A DNA stretch of 50,630 bases from Prevotella sp. P5-50 (GCF_002251295.1 NZ_NPJA01000030.1:1-50630); one strand, 5' to 3'; shown: positions 34,560 to 46,963, numbered from the stretch's first letter. Notes: a model not told the origin generated them from the sequence alone. Numbers and translations: made by a program.

Positions 34560-35924
34560 ATGAATATTTCATTTGAAGCTCCTGACAAAATCAATGGTTT
34601 GATGACCATCGTATTGGAGAAAGAAGACTATCAAGCAGAAGTCGAGAAGACTCTGAAAGATTATCGCAAACGCGCTAATGTACCCGGATTCCGCCCTGGT
34701 CAGACTCCTATGGGTATGATCAAACGTCAGTATGGTACTGCCGTTAAGGTTGACGTGGTAAACAAAATGTTGGGTGAGGAACTCTACAAGTATGTTCGCG
34801 AAAACAAAATACAGATGCTCGGCGAACCCCTCAACAGCGACAAACAGAAGGAACTCAACTTCGAAAGCGATGAGCCATTGGAGTTCATGTTCGATATTGC
34901 CGTAGCTCCCGAATTCAAGGCAGCCCTCTCTGGCAAGGATAAAGTTGACTACTACAACATCACCGTTGACGACAAACTGATCGACCAGCAGGTGGAAATG
35001 TATCAGCAGCGTTCTGGTAACTACGAGAAGGCAGAGCAGTATGACGCAGAACAGCGCGATTTGCTCAAGGGCGACCTGCGCGAACTCGACGAGAACGGAA
35101 ACGTTAAGGAAAATGGAATTACCATTGCCGACGTTTCTCTAATGCCTCAGTACATCAAGGTAGAAGACCAGAAGAAGCTTTTCGATGGTGCTAAACTGGG
35201 CGACATCATCACTTGGAATCCCCGTCAGGCCTATCCTGAAAACGACGCAGAGGTTTCTTCTCTCCTCAAAATCAAGAAAGAGGAAGTTGCTCAGCACACA
35301 GGAGACTTTACCTATCAGGTAACTGAAATCTCACGCTTCACAAAGGCAGAGGTTAATCAGACACTCTTCGATCAGGTTTTCGGCGAGGGTAATGTGAAAG
35401 ACGAAAAAGAATTCCGTCAGAAGATTAGCGAGCAGATTAGCGAGCAGTTCAAGTCTGATTCAGACTATAAGTTCCTGCTCGACGTACGCAAGCACATGGA
35501 GAAGAAGGTTGGTAAGCTCGAATTCCCAGAGGCTCTGCTCAAGCGCGTGATGTTCAATAACAACAAGGACAAGGGCGAGGAGTTTGTAGAAAAAAACTTC
35601 GAGGCCAGCATCAACGAACTCGAATGGCACCTTATCAAAGAGCAGCTCGTTGCCGCTCAGAACATCAAGGTTGACGATGCAGACATCAAGAATGTAGCCA
35701 AGGAGGCCGCTCGCGCACAGTTCGCACAATACGGAATGGCAAATATTCCAGAGGAATATCTCGACAACTACGCTACAGAGATGCTGAAAAAGCGTGAAAA
35801 CGTAGATGGACTCGTAGATCGTGCCGTTGACCTGAAGCTCATCGACGCTCTGAAGAATGTTGTGAAACTCAACGAGAAAGAGATTTCAATGGAAGACTTT
35901 CAGAAGATGCTGCAAGAGAAATAA
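34560..35924 (+). CDS. tig: Trigger factor
   Basis: A 454-residue ribosome-bound chaperone that meets nascent chains. The N-terminal ribosome-docking motif GFRPGQTP (43-50) is present, followed by a middle domain lacking a clear FKBP active site (usual in Bacteroidetes) and a long helical C-terminal domain. It stands before clpP-clpX as in many bacteria, but a terminator with an internal promoter separates them. Length is normal. Confidence 0.93.
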   Translation: MNISFEAPDKINGLMTIVLEKEDYQAEVEKTLKDYRKRANVPGFRPGQTPMGMIKRQYGTAVKVDVVNKMLGEELYKYVRENKIQMLGEPLNSDKQKELNFESDEPLEFMFDIAVAPEFKAALSGKDKVDYYNITVDDKLIDQQVEMYQQRSGNYEKAEQYDAEQRDLLKGDLRELDENGNVKENGITIADVSLMPQYIKVEDQKKLFDGAKLGDIITWNPRQAYPENDAEVSSLLKIKKEEVAQHTGDFTYQVTEISRFTKAEVNQTLFDQVFGEGNVKDEKEFRQKISEQISEQFKSDSDYKFLLDVRKHMEKKVGKLEFPEALLKRVMFNNNKDKGEEFVEKNFEASINELEWHLIKEQLVAAQNIKVDDADIKNVAKEAARAQFAQYGMANIPEEYLDNYATEMLKKRENVDGLVDRAVDLKLIDALKNVVKLNEKEISMEDFQKMLQEK

Positions 35925-35955
35925 GCATTTTTAAGAAAAAAACCTCATGAATATT

Positions 35956-36028
35956 GCGAGGTTACCAACTTTTTTCGTAATTTTGTATTTATAATATACG
36001 CAAAAAGGGTTGGTAACCTCGCTTTTTT
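35956..36028 (+). terminator. tig terminator with a long loop
   Basis: GCGAGGTTACCAAC (35956-35969) pairs perfectly with GTTGGTAACCTCGC (36009-36022) over 14 bp, followed by six T's. The 39-base loop contains the clpP -7 box. A competing small stem AACCTC (35941-35946) with GAGGTT (35958-35963) would open the large one. Confidence 0.82.
35978..35985 (+). promoter_or_regulatory. Candidate promoter of clpP-clpX inside the terminator loop
   Basis: TAATTTTG fits the -7 consensus; there is no clear TTTG at -33. A transcript starting near 35990 lacks the left arm of the terminator and so could pass the right arm and T-run. Confidence 0.6.
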
Positions 36029-36044
36029 GTTTCAAAACCAAAGA

Positions 36045-36716
36045 ATGATGAACAACGATTTTAGAAAATATGCTACTAAGCATTTAGGTATTAACGGTCT
36101 CGTACTCGACGAAGTGGTGAGCGCACAGGCACAGTATCTGAACCCCTATATCTTGGAAGAACGTCAACTGAACGTTACCCAGATGGACGTGTTCTCACGA
36201 CTGATGATGGATCGCATCATCTTCCTCGGTACACAGATTGACGACTATACTGCCAATACACTACAGGCACAGCTGCTCTATCTCGACTCAGTAGATAGCG
36301 GCAAGGATATCAGTATCTACCTCAACTCACCAGGCGGAAGCGTAACAGCAGGCCTCGGCATCTACGACACCATGCAGTTTATTACTTCCGACGTAGCCAC
36401 CATCTGCACAGGTATGGCAGCATCAATGGCAGCCGTGTTGCTCGTGGCTGGAGCAGAAGGCAAACGCTCGGCGCTTCCCCATAGCCGTGTGATGATTCAT
36501 CAGCCACTGGGTGGAGTACAGGGACAGGCATCGGATATTGAAATCGAGGCCAGAGAAATCATGAAATTCAAGAAAGAACTCTATACCATCATCTCCAACC
36601 ATTCACACACACCATTTGATAAGGTGTGGAACGATTCTGACCGTAACTACTGGATGACAGCAGAAGAGGCCAAAGAGTATGGTATGATAGATGAAATACT
36701 GGTCAGAAAGGCATGA
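36045..36716 (+). CDS. clpP: ATP-dependent Clp protease proteolytic subunit
   Basis: A 223-residue serine protease that forms the barrel degraded into by ClpX. The triad is S127 (GMAASM), H152 (MIHQP) and D199 (SDRNYW). The start is put at ATG 36045 (ATG 36048 is also possible); the in-frame TTG at 36027 lies inside the terminator. Its stop overlaps the clpX start by four bases, so the two subunits are co-translated. Confidence 0.96.
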   Translation: MMNNDFRKYATKHLGINGLVLDEVVSAQAQYLNPYILEERQLNVTQMDVFSRLMMDRIIFLGTQIDDYTANTLQAQLLYLDSVDSGKDISIYLNSPGGSVTAGLGIYDTMQFITSDVATICTGMAASMAAVLLVAGAEGKRSALPHSRVMIHQPLGGVQGQASDIEIEAREIMKFKKELYTIISNHSHTPFDKVWNDSDRNYWMTAEEAKEYGMIDEILVRKA

Positions 36717-37927
36717 AGAAACAATGTAATTTCTGCGGACGTACCGAACGTGAAGTCCCCCTGTTGATAACAGGTCTCCATGGATGTATCTGTAGCGACT
36801 GCGTGACTCAGGCCTATCAGGTGTTGCAGGCTAACGGATTCGATAAGGACGCGAAAAAGAAACAAGCCGTTCCGGAACTCAAGAAAGTTCCTAAACCCAA
36901 AGAGATAAAAAAGTATCTCGATGAATATATTATAGGTCAGGATGAGGCCAAGCGCTTCCTCTCCGTAGCAGTATATAACCACTACAAACGACTGCAACAG
37001 CCTGTAGATGAGAACGGAGTCGAAATCGAGAAAAGCAACATCATCATGGTGGGATCTACCGGAACCGGTAAGACCTTGCTGGCACGCACCATCGCCAAAC
37101 TGCTTGACGTGCCCTTTACCATCGTCGATGCTACCGTATTTACCGAAGCCGGCTATGTGGGCGAGGATGTAGAGAGTATCCTCTCACGCCTGCTGCAAGT
37201 GGCTGACTATAACGTGGAGGCTGCCGAGCGTGGTATTGTCTTTATCGACGAGATAGATAAAATTGCCAGAAAGAGCGACAACCCCAGCATCACACGCGAC
37301 GTGAGTGGCGAAGGTGTGCAACAGGGACTGCTCAAACTGTTGGAGGGAACAATGGTTAACGTGCCACCACAGGGCGGACGCAAACATCCTGACCAGGAAT
37401 ACATCCATGTGGATACTCGCAATATCCTCTTTATATGTGGAGGAGCCTTCGACGGCATTGAACGCAAGATTGCGCAACGACTCAATACCCATGTCGTGGG
37501 TTACAACTCGGTACAGAATGTACGCAAGATAGACAAGGGCGACCTGATGAAGTATATTCTGCCCCAAGACTTGAAATCGTTCGGACTGATTCCGGAAATC
37601 ATCGGACGTCTGCCGGTGCTGACTTATCTCAATCCGCTCGATCGCGACGCGCTGGAGAAAATATTGGTGGAACCCAAAAACTCCATCATCAAGCAGTATG
37701 AAAAACTGTTTGATATGGACGGCATCAAACTGACATTTGCCCCAGAAGCCCTCAAACTCATCGTCGATAAGGCGATGGAGTACAAACTCGGTGCACGTGG
37801 ACTACGCTCTATCGTGGAGTCTATTATGATGGACGCCATGTTTGAAGTACCTTCCAAACGCGCCAAATCCTTTGAAGTGACTGCAGAGTACGCACAACAG
37901 CAACTCGATAAATCGCATTTACAGTAA
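36713..37927 (+). CDS. clpX: ClpX ATPase subunit
   Basis: A 404-residue AAA+ unfoldase. The N-terminal zinc finger has C5, C8, C27 and C30. Walker A is GSTGTGKT (114-121), the pore loop GYVG (147-150), Walker B FIDEIDK (177-183), and the sensor and RRLN-like parts are present. It delivers tagged proteins to ClpP, encoded just before. The IGF-type loop reads VVGYN, as I expect for Bacteroidetes. recQ follows after 14 bases. Confidence 0.97.
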   Translation: MKKQCNFCGRTEREVPLLITGLHGCICSDCVTQAYQVLQANGFDKDAKKKQAVPELKKVPKPKEIKKYLDEYIIGQDEAKRFLSVAVYNHYKRLQQPVDENGVEIEKSNIIMVGSTGTGKTLLARTIAKLLDVPFTIVDATVFTEAGYVGEDVESILSRLLQVADYNVEAAERGIVFIDEIDKIARKSDNPSITRDVSGEGVQQGLLKLLEGTMVNVPPQGGRKHPDQEYIHVDTRNILFICGGAFDGIERKIAQRLNTHVVGYNSVQNVRKIDKGDLMKYILPQDLKSFGLIPEIIGRLPVLTYLNPLDRDALEKILVEPKNSIIKQYEKLFDMDGIKLTFAPEALKLIVDKAMEYKLGARGLRSIVESIMMDAMFEVPSKRAKSFEVTAEYAQQQLDKSHLQ

Positions 37928-37941
37928 TTAAGCCTATTGCA

Positions 37942-40116
37942 ATGAAAGTTAATCTTACCCAAGCACTCAAACAATTTTTTGGCTTCAGCCAATTTAAAGG
38001 TGACCAAGAGCGCATCATCCAAAATCTACTGGATGGCAACGATACCTTTGTGCTGATGCCTACAGGAGGTGGCAAATCCCTTTGCTACCAATTGCCTTCC
38101 CTGCTGATGGAAGGAACAGCGATTGTCATCTCACCATTGATAGCTCTGATGAAAAATCAAGTGGATGCCATCAGTATGATGAGTGAAGAGGGTACCGCAC
38201 ATTATCTCAACTCATCGCTCAACAAAGCAGCGATAGACCAGGTGAAGGCCGACATTCGTTCCGGAAAGACTAAACTGCTCTATGTGGCACCGGAATCGTT
38301 GACCAAAGAGGATAATGTCAACTTTCTCAAAAAGACAAAGATTTCTTTCTATGCAATAGACGAAGCCCACTGTATCTCCGAATGGGGTCACGACTTCCGA
38401 CCCGAATACCGTCGCATACGACCCATCATCAACCAGATTGGTGAGGCACCCATCATCGCACTTACCGCTACGGCAACAGACAAAGTGCGTACTGATATCA
38501 AGAAGAATCTCGGCATGAGCGATGCTACAGAATTCAAAAGCTCGTTCAACCGCCCGAACCTCTATTATGAGGTAAGAAACAAAACCAAGGATGTGGATAA
38601 GGACATCATTAAGTTCATTAAACAACATCCAGGTAAAAGCGGCATCATCTATTGTCTCTCGCGCAAGAAAGTAGAAGAATTGGCGGAAATCCTACGCGCC
38701 AACGATATCAAGGCACAGGCTTATCATGCCGGACTTGAATCGGCTTTGCGCTCGCAGACGCAGGATGACTTCTTGATGGAAAAAACAGATGTTATCGTGG
38801 CTACGATAGCCTTCGGAATGGGTATCGATAAGCCAGATGTCCGCTTTGTCATCCATTACGACATCCCTAAGTCGTTGGAAGGATACTATCAGGAAACTGG
38901 ACGCGCAGGTCGAGATGGAGGAGAAGGCGTCTGCATCGCTTTCTATTCGAAAAAAGACTTGCAGAAGCTGGATAAGTTTATGGAAGGCAAACCCGTGGCA
39001 GAACAGGATATTGGCAGACAACTGTTGCAGGAAACAGCAGCCTATGCCGAGACTTCTGTGTGCCGACGCAAGATGCTACTCCATTATTTCGGTGAAATAT
39101 ATCCCAAGGACAACTGTCAGAACTGTGACAACTGTCTGCATCCGAAAACCAAGATAGAGGCACAGGAACAGCTGGTAATCCTGCTCAATACGGTGATTAC
39201 CATCAAGGAAAACTTCCGTTCTGACTATGTCATCGACTTTATTACCGGAAAGGAAACAGAGGAGATATTGGCGCATAAGCATCAAAACAACGAACTGTTT
39301 GGTGCGGGCGAGGATATGGATGAGAAATTGTGGAATCCCGTTATCAGGCAGGCTCTGATAGCAGGATTCATAAAGAAAGATGTGGAAAACTATGGCTTGC
39401 TGAAAATAACAGCTGCCGGAAAGAAATTCTTAAAGAAACCAGAATCATTTATGATTGTAGAGGATAAAGACTTTGACGAAGACTACGAGAACGCTTCGGA
39501 ACACGATGCAACTATGACTGCGCTCGATCCTACGCTCAGCATCATGCTGAAGGACTTGCGCAAAAAGGTTGCCAAGAAAATGGAGCGTCCACCTTATGTG
39601 ATATTCCAGGATGTAAGCATCGAACAGATGGCTACCGATTATCCTATCACGTTGGAAGAACTCAAAAACATACAAGGTGTAGGAGAAGGAAAGGTGAAAC
39701 AGCCTTATGCAAAGGAGTTCGTAGATCTGATCGCCAAATACTGTAAAGAGAACGACATCACACGACAGGCTGACCTGCGCGTGCGTACTGTTGCTAAGAA
39801 GTCGATGCTGAAAGTGAAAATCATTCAGGCCATCGACAGACAAGTGGCGCTTGACGATATTGCCAATGCACAAGGCTTGGACTTTAGCGAACTGCTCGAC
39901 GAGGTGGAGGCTATCGTATATAGTGGTACACGACTGAATATCGACTATTTCCTCGATGAGGTGATGGACGAAGACCATATTGACGATATTTATGACTATT
40001 TTGCTGAAAGCGATACAGACTCGCTCGATGCGGCTATTGACGAACTGGGTTCTGAGTGCTCGGAAGATGAAATCAGACTGGTGCGCATCAAGTTTATTAG
40101 CGAAATGGCCAACTAA
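37942..40116 (+). CDS. recQ: ATP-dependent DNA helicase RecQ
   Basis: A 724-residue RecQ: Walker A TGGGKS (41-46), DEAH (140-143) followed by the aromatic-rich loop CISEWGHDFRP, QETGRAGRDG (motif VI), a zinc site with CRRKMLLHYFGE and CQNCDNC, then winged-helix and HRDC domains and a C-terminal acidic extension. It unwinds DNA in recombination repair. It is longer than the ~610-residue enterobacterial form, as usual in Bacteroidetes. It probably shares the clpP-clpX transcript. Confidence 0.95.
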   Translation: MKVNLTQALKQFFGFSQFKGDQERIIQNLLDGNDTFVLMPTGGGKSLCYQLPSLLMEGTAIVISPLIALMKNQVDAISMMSEEGTAHYLNSSLNKAAIDQVKADIRSGKTKLLYVAPESLTKEDNVNFLKKTKISFYAIDEAHCISEWGHDFRPEYRRIRPIINQIGEAPIIALTATATDKVRTDIKKNLGMSDATEFKSSFNRPNLYYEVRNKTKDVDKDIIKFIKQHPGKSGIIYCLSRKKVEELAEILRANDIKAQAYHAGLESALRSQTQDDFLMEKTDVIVATIAFGMGIDKPDVRFVIHYDIPKSLEGYYQETGRAGRDGGEGVCIAFYSKKDLQKLDKFMEGKPVAEQDIGRQLLQETAAYAETSVCRRKMLLHYFGEIYPKDNCQNCDNCLHPKTKIEAQEQLVILLNTVITIKENFRSDYVIDFITGKETEEILAHKHQNNELFGAGEDMDEKLWNPVIRQALIAGFIKKDVENYGLLKITAAGKKFLKKPESFMIVEDKDFDEDYENASEHDATMTALDPTLSIMLKDLRKKVAKKMERPPYVIFQDVSIEQMATDYPITLEELKNIQGVGEGKVKQPYAKEFVDLIAKYCKENDITRQADLRVRTVAKKSMLKVKIIQAIDRQVALDDIANAQGLDFSELLDEVEAIVYSGTRLNIDYFLDEVMDEDHIDDIYDYFAESDTDSLDAAIDELGSECSEDEIRLVRIKFISEMAN

Positions 40117-40124
40117 TACTGCCA

Positions 40125-41186
40125 ATGGTTATGAAAAGGACAACGACATATCTTATGGCTCTGGCTGCACTATTGCTGATGGCGCAGCCTGCTGATGCGC
40201 AGTTCTTAAAGAAAATGTTTAAGAAAAAAGCGCGTACAGAGCGGAAAGCTAAAGTGGGAAAAGACGGTATTGACGACGATGCCCAACAGGCACTTGCCGA
40301 TGTGACAACCTTTGCCGATAATTCCAACAACCGCAACGCTTTCCTTGGAATACCATTGGGAATCAAGGCTGAACGCTTTGAAAAACAACTGTTGGAACAA
40401 GGATTTACGGAACGTAAAGCCGAGGGAAAACAAACGGCAAAGACTTATGTCTATGAAGGAGACGTGTATGGTGCAAAAGCTCGCGTAACACTTTATACTT
40501 CAGAAGACACCGAACGGGTATTTGCCGTTGATGTGGAGGGAGTTGCTGTCTATCCTACCAAAAAGGATGTGCAAGGACGCTTCCTGCATCTCAAACAACA
40601 ACTTGCCAAAGTATATGGACAAGGATATGTGGATCGGGGAGGCGAGGCCTATACCATCATCAGCAGACTGGGAACCACCACACTCCATTATGAGAGTTCG
40701 GGAGTGGGACAGTCATATACTATCGGTATTACCATAGACGACGCAAAGGCTTATGCGATGGCCTATCAGGAAATGGAAGACCGTGAATACGAAGCCAAGC
40801 CACGCGTCTTGACAAACGGATTGGCAGAACCGCTGAAACATACCGATCTGGTGGGATTGGTATTCTTCCTGACTAAAAACCGCACCTTAGTGTCGGCCAA
40901 GACTCTCTTGGCATCCTATGATTATTCGATTGGTAAGATGAACCAGATGAAGTCGCCACAGGCCACCCTGACCATTGGCGATTATCACTCAAATGTGGTT
41001 TTCACGCGTTCTAAGAAAAACTATACGGCATTTGTCATTACTGCCAACGATGACCTCGATGCGGTACGTTGCGACTTGCAGACTTACGGTTATACCACAA
41101 CCGATAAGGTCAACTATCAGCAAGGACGTGTGAAGATTGCCGTTGCCACAAACAAAAACGGCCAGGTTGTTGTACGAGTGCGCTGA
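40125..41186 (+). CDS. Secreted protein of unknown function
   Basis: A 353-residue protein (ATG 40125 or 40131) with a signal peptide (LMALAALLLMAQPADAQ), a basic stretch (FLKKMFKKKARTERKAK), and two beta-rich halves: residues ~70-215 contain GIPLGIKAERFEKQLLEQGF, as in proteins that compare successive structure states, and ~230-353 another alpha/beta piece. I do not recognise the family. It follows recQ by eight bases and may be its operon partner. Confidence 0.7.
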   Translation: MVMKRTTTYLMALAALLLMAQPADAQFLKKMFKKKARTERKAKVGKDGIDDDAQQALADVTTFADNSNNRNAFLGIPLGIKAERFEKQLLEQGFTERKAEGKQTAKTYVYEGDVYGAKARVTLYTSEDTERVFAVDVEGVAVYPTKKDVQGRFLHLKQQLAKVYGQGYVDRGGEAYTIISRLGTTTLHYESSGVGQSYTIGITIDDAKAYAMAYQEMEDREYEAKPRVLTNGLAEPLKHTDLVGLVFFLTKNRTLVSAKTLLASYDYSIGKMNQMKSPQATLTIGDYHSNVVFTRSKKNYTAFVITANDDLDAVRCDLQTYGYTTTDKVNYQQGRVKIAVATNKNGQVVVRVR

Positions 41187-41249
41187 TACTTACTCATTTC
41201 AACGATTGATACTATACTGCGTTAAATCGTATTAATAATCGGTGAAACG

Positions 41250-41281
41250 CTTGTAGGTATCGGAAAAAATGAGTAATTTTG
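41250..41281 (+). promoter_or_regulatory. Promoter and ribosome-binding site of guaB
   Basis: TAATTTTG (41274-41281) with CTTG at 41250-41253 upstream. A real Shine-Dalgarno AAGGAG lies at 41298-41303, six bases before the ATG; this is rare in this window and suggests strong translation. Confidence 0.7.
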
Positions 41282-41291
41282 CACGCAATAA

Positions 41292-42791
<1,500 letters not shown>

Positions 42792-42792
42792 G

Positions 42793-43950
42793 ATGATACA
42801 AAGACTGTTGCTTGCACTCATGTTGCTGCCAAGCACCATGATGGTGCGGGCACAGAATGACCCTACGCTTCTGATGGTGGGTGAAACTGCCGTGAAACGT
42901 TCGGAGTTTGTACAAGCATATAGTAAAATATGTGGCGCCCGTGTTGGTGCGCCGTGTAAGGTCGATGACTTTCTGGAGTCTTATATCAACTATAAGTTGA
43001 GAGTAAAGGCTGCCAGGGAGTCGCGCCTTGACACAACGTCGATGTTTAAAAGCATGCTTGCCGCTTGTGCGACTAACAGTCTGCCTGCATCGACAACCGC
43101 AAATGCCTCTGGTAGTTTGACCGGAGAAGACCTTAGGCGGATAGTCCAAAGCTGCGGCAATGGGATGAATAACGAAGTGGTCTGCTTGTCGCATATTTAT
43201 CTGAAGGTGCGCCAGCGTGGACAACGTTATGAATTACAACAAGCCATCAAACGGGCAGACTCCATCTATAATGCTTTGCGACAAGGTGCTGATTTCGCTG
43301 TGTTGGCTCGACAAGTATCACAGGATAAAGCCTCTGCTGCAAATGGCGGACTGATGGGATGGTATGGTCGCAACCAGTTGCTTAAGGAGATGGAAGACAA
43401 TGCCTTCACACTTCAACCAGGAACCTATAGCCGCCCATTCCTTACTGCCGATGGTTATCATATCCTGTTGCTTAACGACAGACGAACTGCCGATAAGTTT
43501 GCAGAACTGCAACAATGGCAGGCAGCAGAACAGAAAAGGCTGTCTATGGTGCGTGGCATCTCGTCATCGCCGGTTCAAGCGAGTCTGCCATCAGCAGAAC
43601 GGGAATCGAATATGGGCAATAGCCCCATTTCACCAATGACGACCGCATCGCTACCCACAGTTTCTGACGACATCTATGAAGGATTACTGCTCTGCGTGTT
43701 GTCAGAGAAATCGCTTGCCCGGCAGGCAGCTACCGACAAGACTGCCATGGCTCGGTATTTCAAGAAAAACAAGAAGAAGTATCGCAGGAAAGGTTTCAAG
43801 CCTAAAAGCTATGTTGAAGTAGAAGAACAGGTGGTAGCCGATTTGTGTACTGAAATGGAGAAACACTGGATATCAGATTTGAAGGAAAAATATCCGGTCA
43901 CAATAAATAAAGATGTATTAAAAACAATAAACAAACATCACAGAATATGA
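42793..43950 (+). CDS. Parvulin-type peptidyl-prolyl isomerase, periplasmic
   Basis: A 385-residue protein starting at ATG 42793, right after guaB (the longer frame overlaps guaB). It has a signal peptide (LLLALMLLPSTMMVRAQ), a SurA_N-like helical part and one PpiC domain (about 128-235: LSHIYLKVR, FAVLARQVSQDKASAANGGLMGWYG, GYHILLLNDRR). A low-complexity Ser/Pro stretch follows, then a basic tail. It should help outer-membrane proteins fold. The next PPIase gene overlaps its stop by four bases. Confidence 0.88.
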   Translation: MIQRLLLALMLLPSTMMVRAQNDPTLLMVGETAVKRSEFVQAYSKICGARVGAPCKVDDFLESYINYKLRVKAARESRLDTTSMFKSMLAACATNSLPASTTANASGSLTGEDLRRIVQSCGNGMNNEVVCLSHIYLKVRQRGQRYELQQAIKRADSIYNALRQGADFAVLARQVSQDKASAANGGLMGWYGRNQLLKEMEDNAFTLQPGTYSRPFLTADGYHILLLNDRRTADKFAELQQWQAAEQKRLSMVRGISSSPVQASLPSAERESNMGNSPISPMTTASLPTVSDDIYEGLLLCVLSEKSLARQAATDKTAMARYFKKNKKKYRRKGFKPKSYVEVEEQVVADLCTEMEKHWISDLKEKYPVTINKDVLKTINKHHRI

Positions 43951-45320
43951 GCATTCGCAGTATATTATTTGCTATGCTGGCATTGGCAAGTACAGCCATG
44001 CAGGCAAAAACTGACAAAGACAGTATCAATGCGCAAAGCACAGTAGATGAAGTCATCTGGGTTGTGGGCGATGAGGCTATCCTGAAGTCAGATGTCGAAG
44101 CCATGCGCATGCAGGCCCTGCAGCAGGGAGTGCATTGGACAGGCAATCCTGACTGTGCCATTCCCGAACAGATAGCTGTACAGAAACTGTTCTTGCATCA
44201 GGCTGCCATCGACAGTATCGAGGTGACCGATGCACAGATTAGTGCAGGTGTTGACCGCCAGATAGACTATATGATTTCTGTTGTCGGATCTCGTGAGAAG
44301 TTGGAAGAGTATCACAAAAAGACGATGACACAGATTCGCAACGAACTGCGTGACTCTTATCGTGAAAACCAAATGGTAGAGGAAATGAAGCAGCAACTGG
44401 TCAAGGATATTGCCGTGACCCCTGCAGAAGTGCGCCGCTACTTCAAGGATATGCCAACAGACAGTATTCCTTTTGTTCCCACCGAGGTGGAAGTGCAGAT
44501 TATCACACAAACTCCTCGTGTGTCACAGGAAGAGATCAACCGTGTGAAAGGTGAACTCCGCGACTATACTGACCGTATCAACCGTGGCGATGCTTCGTTC
44601 CAAACGCTGGCACGTCTCTATTCTGAAGATCCAGGAAGTGCACGTCGTGGTGGTGAACTGGGATTCATGTCGCGTATGGAACTCGATCCAGCCTTTGCTG
44701 CTGTGGCTTTCAACCTGACTGATCCGAAGAAAGTCTCGAAGATTGTGGAGTCTGAATTTGGATTCCATATTATCCAGTTGATAGAGAAACGTGGTGAGAA
44801 AGCCAATGTTCGCCATATTCTCCGTCGCCCTGTTGTTAGTAACGAGGCTATTGAGAAGTCGTTGAGCCAACTCGATTCTCTGCGTACCGATATTGCTGAT
44901 GCGAAGTTTACCTTTGATCAGGCTGCCTCTGTGCTCTCTGACGATAAAGATACCCGTAACAACAAAGGTGTGATGTTCCACGATGACATGGGCACACGTA
45001 CTTCACGTTTCCAACTGCAAGATCTTCCTGCTGAAGTGGCTCGTGCCATCGATGGATTGAAGATCGGGGAAGTTACCAAACCATTCCAGATGATGAAAAA
45101 CGGTCGTACAGTATGTGCCATCGTCAAACTGAAGAATCGCAGCGAAGGTCATAAAGCCACCATTACCGAAGATTTTCAGGTGATGAAGAATGTTGTGCTG
45201 GAGAAATTGCGCCAAGAGAAGATTCATCAGTGGGTGGTGGAAAAGATCAAAAACACCTACGTCCGTATCAATGACCGTTATCGGGATTGTGATTTCGAAT
45301 ATCAGGGTTGGATACGATGA
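43947..45320 (+). CDS. surA: SurA-like periplasmic peptidyl-prolyl isomerase
   Basis: A 457-residue protein with a signal peptide (RSILFAMLALASTAMQA), a SurA_N domain (VDEVIWVVGDEAILKSDVEAM) and two parvulin domains, the first near 180-275 (SEDPGSARRGGELGFMSRMEL, EFGFHIIQLIEKRG) and the second more diverged. The family escorts unfolded outer-membrane proteins to the BAM complex. It sits between another PPIase and an OstA-like gene, all with four-base overlaps, a clear envelope-biogenesis operon. Confidence 0.9.
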   Translation: MSIRSILFAMLALASTAMQAKTDKDSINAQSTVDEVIWVVGDEAILKSDVEAMRMQALQQGVHWTGNPDCAIPEQIAVQKLFLHQAAIDSIEVTDAQISAGVDRQIDYMISVVGSREKLEEYHKKTMTQIRNELRDSYRENQMVEEMKQQLVKDIAVTPAEVRRYFKDMPTDSIPFVPTEVEVQIITQTPRVSQEEINRVKGELRDYTDRINRGDASFQTLARLYSEDPGSARRGGELGFMSRMELDPAFAAVAFNLTDPKKVSKIVESEFGFHIIQLIEKRGEKANVRHILRRPVVSNEAIEKSLSQLDSLRTDIADAKFTFDQAASVLSDDKDTRNNKGVMFHDDMGTRTSRFQLQDLPAEVARAIDGLKIGEVTKPFQMMKNGRTVCAIVKLKNRSEGHKATITEDFQVMKNVVLEKLRQEKIHQWVVEKIKNTYVRINDRYRDCDFEYQGWIR

Positions 45321-46963
45321 AACTCCGTGCTGTTGCCATCTTTATGCTTTGCCTGTTGGGTATTGGCCTGATAGGTGCTATGCAACCTGTGCGTAAACGT
45401 ACAGCAAAAAATCATAGAACGGCTCCCGACAAGCGCGTTTATCTGGTACATGCCGACGAACTGCGTTATAACCAGTATCAGAATGGTGATGCCCAGGTCC
45501 TTACGGGACATGTTCATTTTCGTCATGTTGGCGCCAATCTTTATTGCGACAGTGCCAATTTCTTCCAGCAGACCAACTCTTTCGAAGCTTTCGGTCATGT
45601 GCGCATGGTGCAGGGCGACACGCTGAGCCTTACCAGCGACTATGCTTACTATGATGGTAACGAGCAGATTGCACAAGCGCGATATAATGTGGTGCTGAAA
45701 CATCGCAAGACAACACTCTATACCGATAGTTTGGATTATGACCGCATGTATAGTTTCGGCAACTTCTTCGAAGGTGGAAAACTCGTGGATAACGGTTCTA
45801 CGCTGACCAGCGATTGGGGTGAGTACCATACCGACTCGAAGATGGCGATGTTTTATTATGATGTACGCCTGCGCAACAAGAAGTTCTATCTGACAACCGA
45901 TTCTCTCTTCTACGATACCCGTCTCTCACGTGCACATATCGTGGGACCGTCGAATATAACATCGGGCAGTAGTCATATCTATAGTGAGGACGGCTACTAC
46001 AATACCAAGACCGAGATGTCAGAACTGTTTGGTCGTTCGGTCATGAAAGATAAAGGCCGCTCGTTGGTGGGCGATAGCGTTTATTACGACAGTAAGAACG
46101 GACTCAGCCATGCCTATAGTAATGTAGTCTATGTTGATTCCGTCAATAAAAACAAGATGACTGGCGACTATTGTGAATACAATGAAGAGACGGGCTATGC
46201 CATGACCACCAAGCGTGCTGTTGCTATCGATTATTCGCAGCGCGATTCTCTTTATATGCATGCCGATACCTTCAAGGTGTTTACGTTCAATATCAATACC
46301 GACTCGGTCTATCGTAAAATCCATGCCTACAATAAGGTGCGCGCCTATCGTGTCGATGTGCAGGCGGTATGTGACTCGTTGGTGTATAATTCCCAAGATT
46401 CATGTATGACGATGTATCGTGACCCTATCGTATGGAACAACGGCCAACAACTCTTTGGTGAGGAGATACGTGCCTATATGAAAGACTCTACCATCGACCA
46501 TGTACATGTGGTGGGACAGGCATTCTCTGTAGAACAACTTGCCGATTCGGTACACTTCAACCAAGTGTCGTCGAAAGAGATGATGGCACTCTTCAACAAG
46601 GGTGAAGTGTATGAAACCAATGCTACGGGTAATGTGCTGATCGTTTATTATCCGATGGATGATTCCGACAGCACCCTAATAGGACTCAACTATACCGAGA
46701 CACCCAAACTGCGTATGTTCCTTGAAAAGCGCAAGATGAAGAAGATATGGATGGAGAAACCAACAGGAGTGCTCTATCCCATGACGCAGATACCACCTTC
46801 GAAATATTTCTTGCCAGGCTATGCTTGGTTTGATTATGTCCGTCCACTCAACCGCGACGACATCTTCAACTGGCGCGGAAAGAAAGAAGGACAGGAGTTG
46901 AAAGAGCAAGTGCGTCGCACAGCACCTGCCTCGGTAAAGAAGGCGGAAGGAGGACCGAAATGA
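45317..46963 (+). CDS. OstA-like LPS transport protein
   Basis: A 548-residue protein starting at ATG 45317, overlapping the previous stop. After a signal-like helix ([18 protein letters not shown]) it has repeated beta-jellyroll units of the OstA/LptA type ([48 protein letters not shown], then similar blocks), usual for the Bacteroidetes OstA-like proteins that carry or receive LPS in the periplasm. It is longer than E. coli LptA and lacks the LptD barrel. mutL overlaps its stop. Confidence 0.88.
   Translation: MKLRAVAIFMLCLLGIGLIGAMQPVRKRTAKNHRTAPDKRVYLVHADELRYNQYQNGDAQVLTGHVHFRHVGANLYCDSANFFQQTNSFEAFGHVRMVQGDTLSLTSDYAYYDGNEQIAQARYNVVLKHRKTTLYTDSLDYDRMYSFGNFFEGGKLVDNGSTLTSDWGEYHTDSKMAMFYYDVRLRNKKFYLTTDSLFYDTRLSRAHIVGPSNITSGSSHIYSEDGYYNTKTEMSELFGRSVMKDKGRSLVGDSVYYDSKNGLSHAYSNVVYVDSVNKNKMTGDYCEYNEETGYAMTTKRAVAIDYSQRDSLYMHADTFKVFTFNINTDSVYRKIHAYNKVRAYRVDVQAVCDSLVYNSQDSCMTMYRDPIVWNNGQQLFGEEIRAYMKDSTIDHVHVVGQAFSVEQLADSVHFNQVSSKEMMALFNKGEVYETNATGNVLIVYYPMDDSDSTLIGLNYTETPKLRMFLEKRKMKKIWMEKPTGVLYPMTQIPPSKYFLPGYAWFDYVRPLNRDDIFNWRGKKEGQELKEQVRRTAPASVKKAEGGPK

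Noticed and set aside
41187..41249. Purine riboswitch before guaB
   Set aside because: Only about 120 bases separate the genes, with a normal promoter and a Shine-Dalgarno site; no aptamer-like fold was seen.
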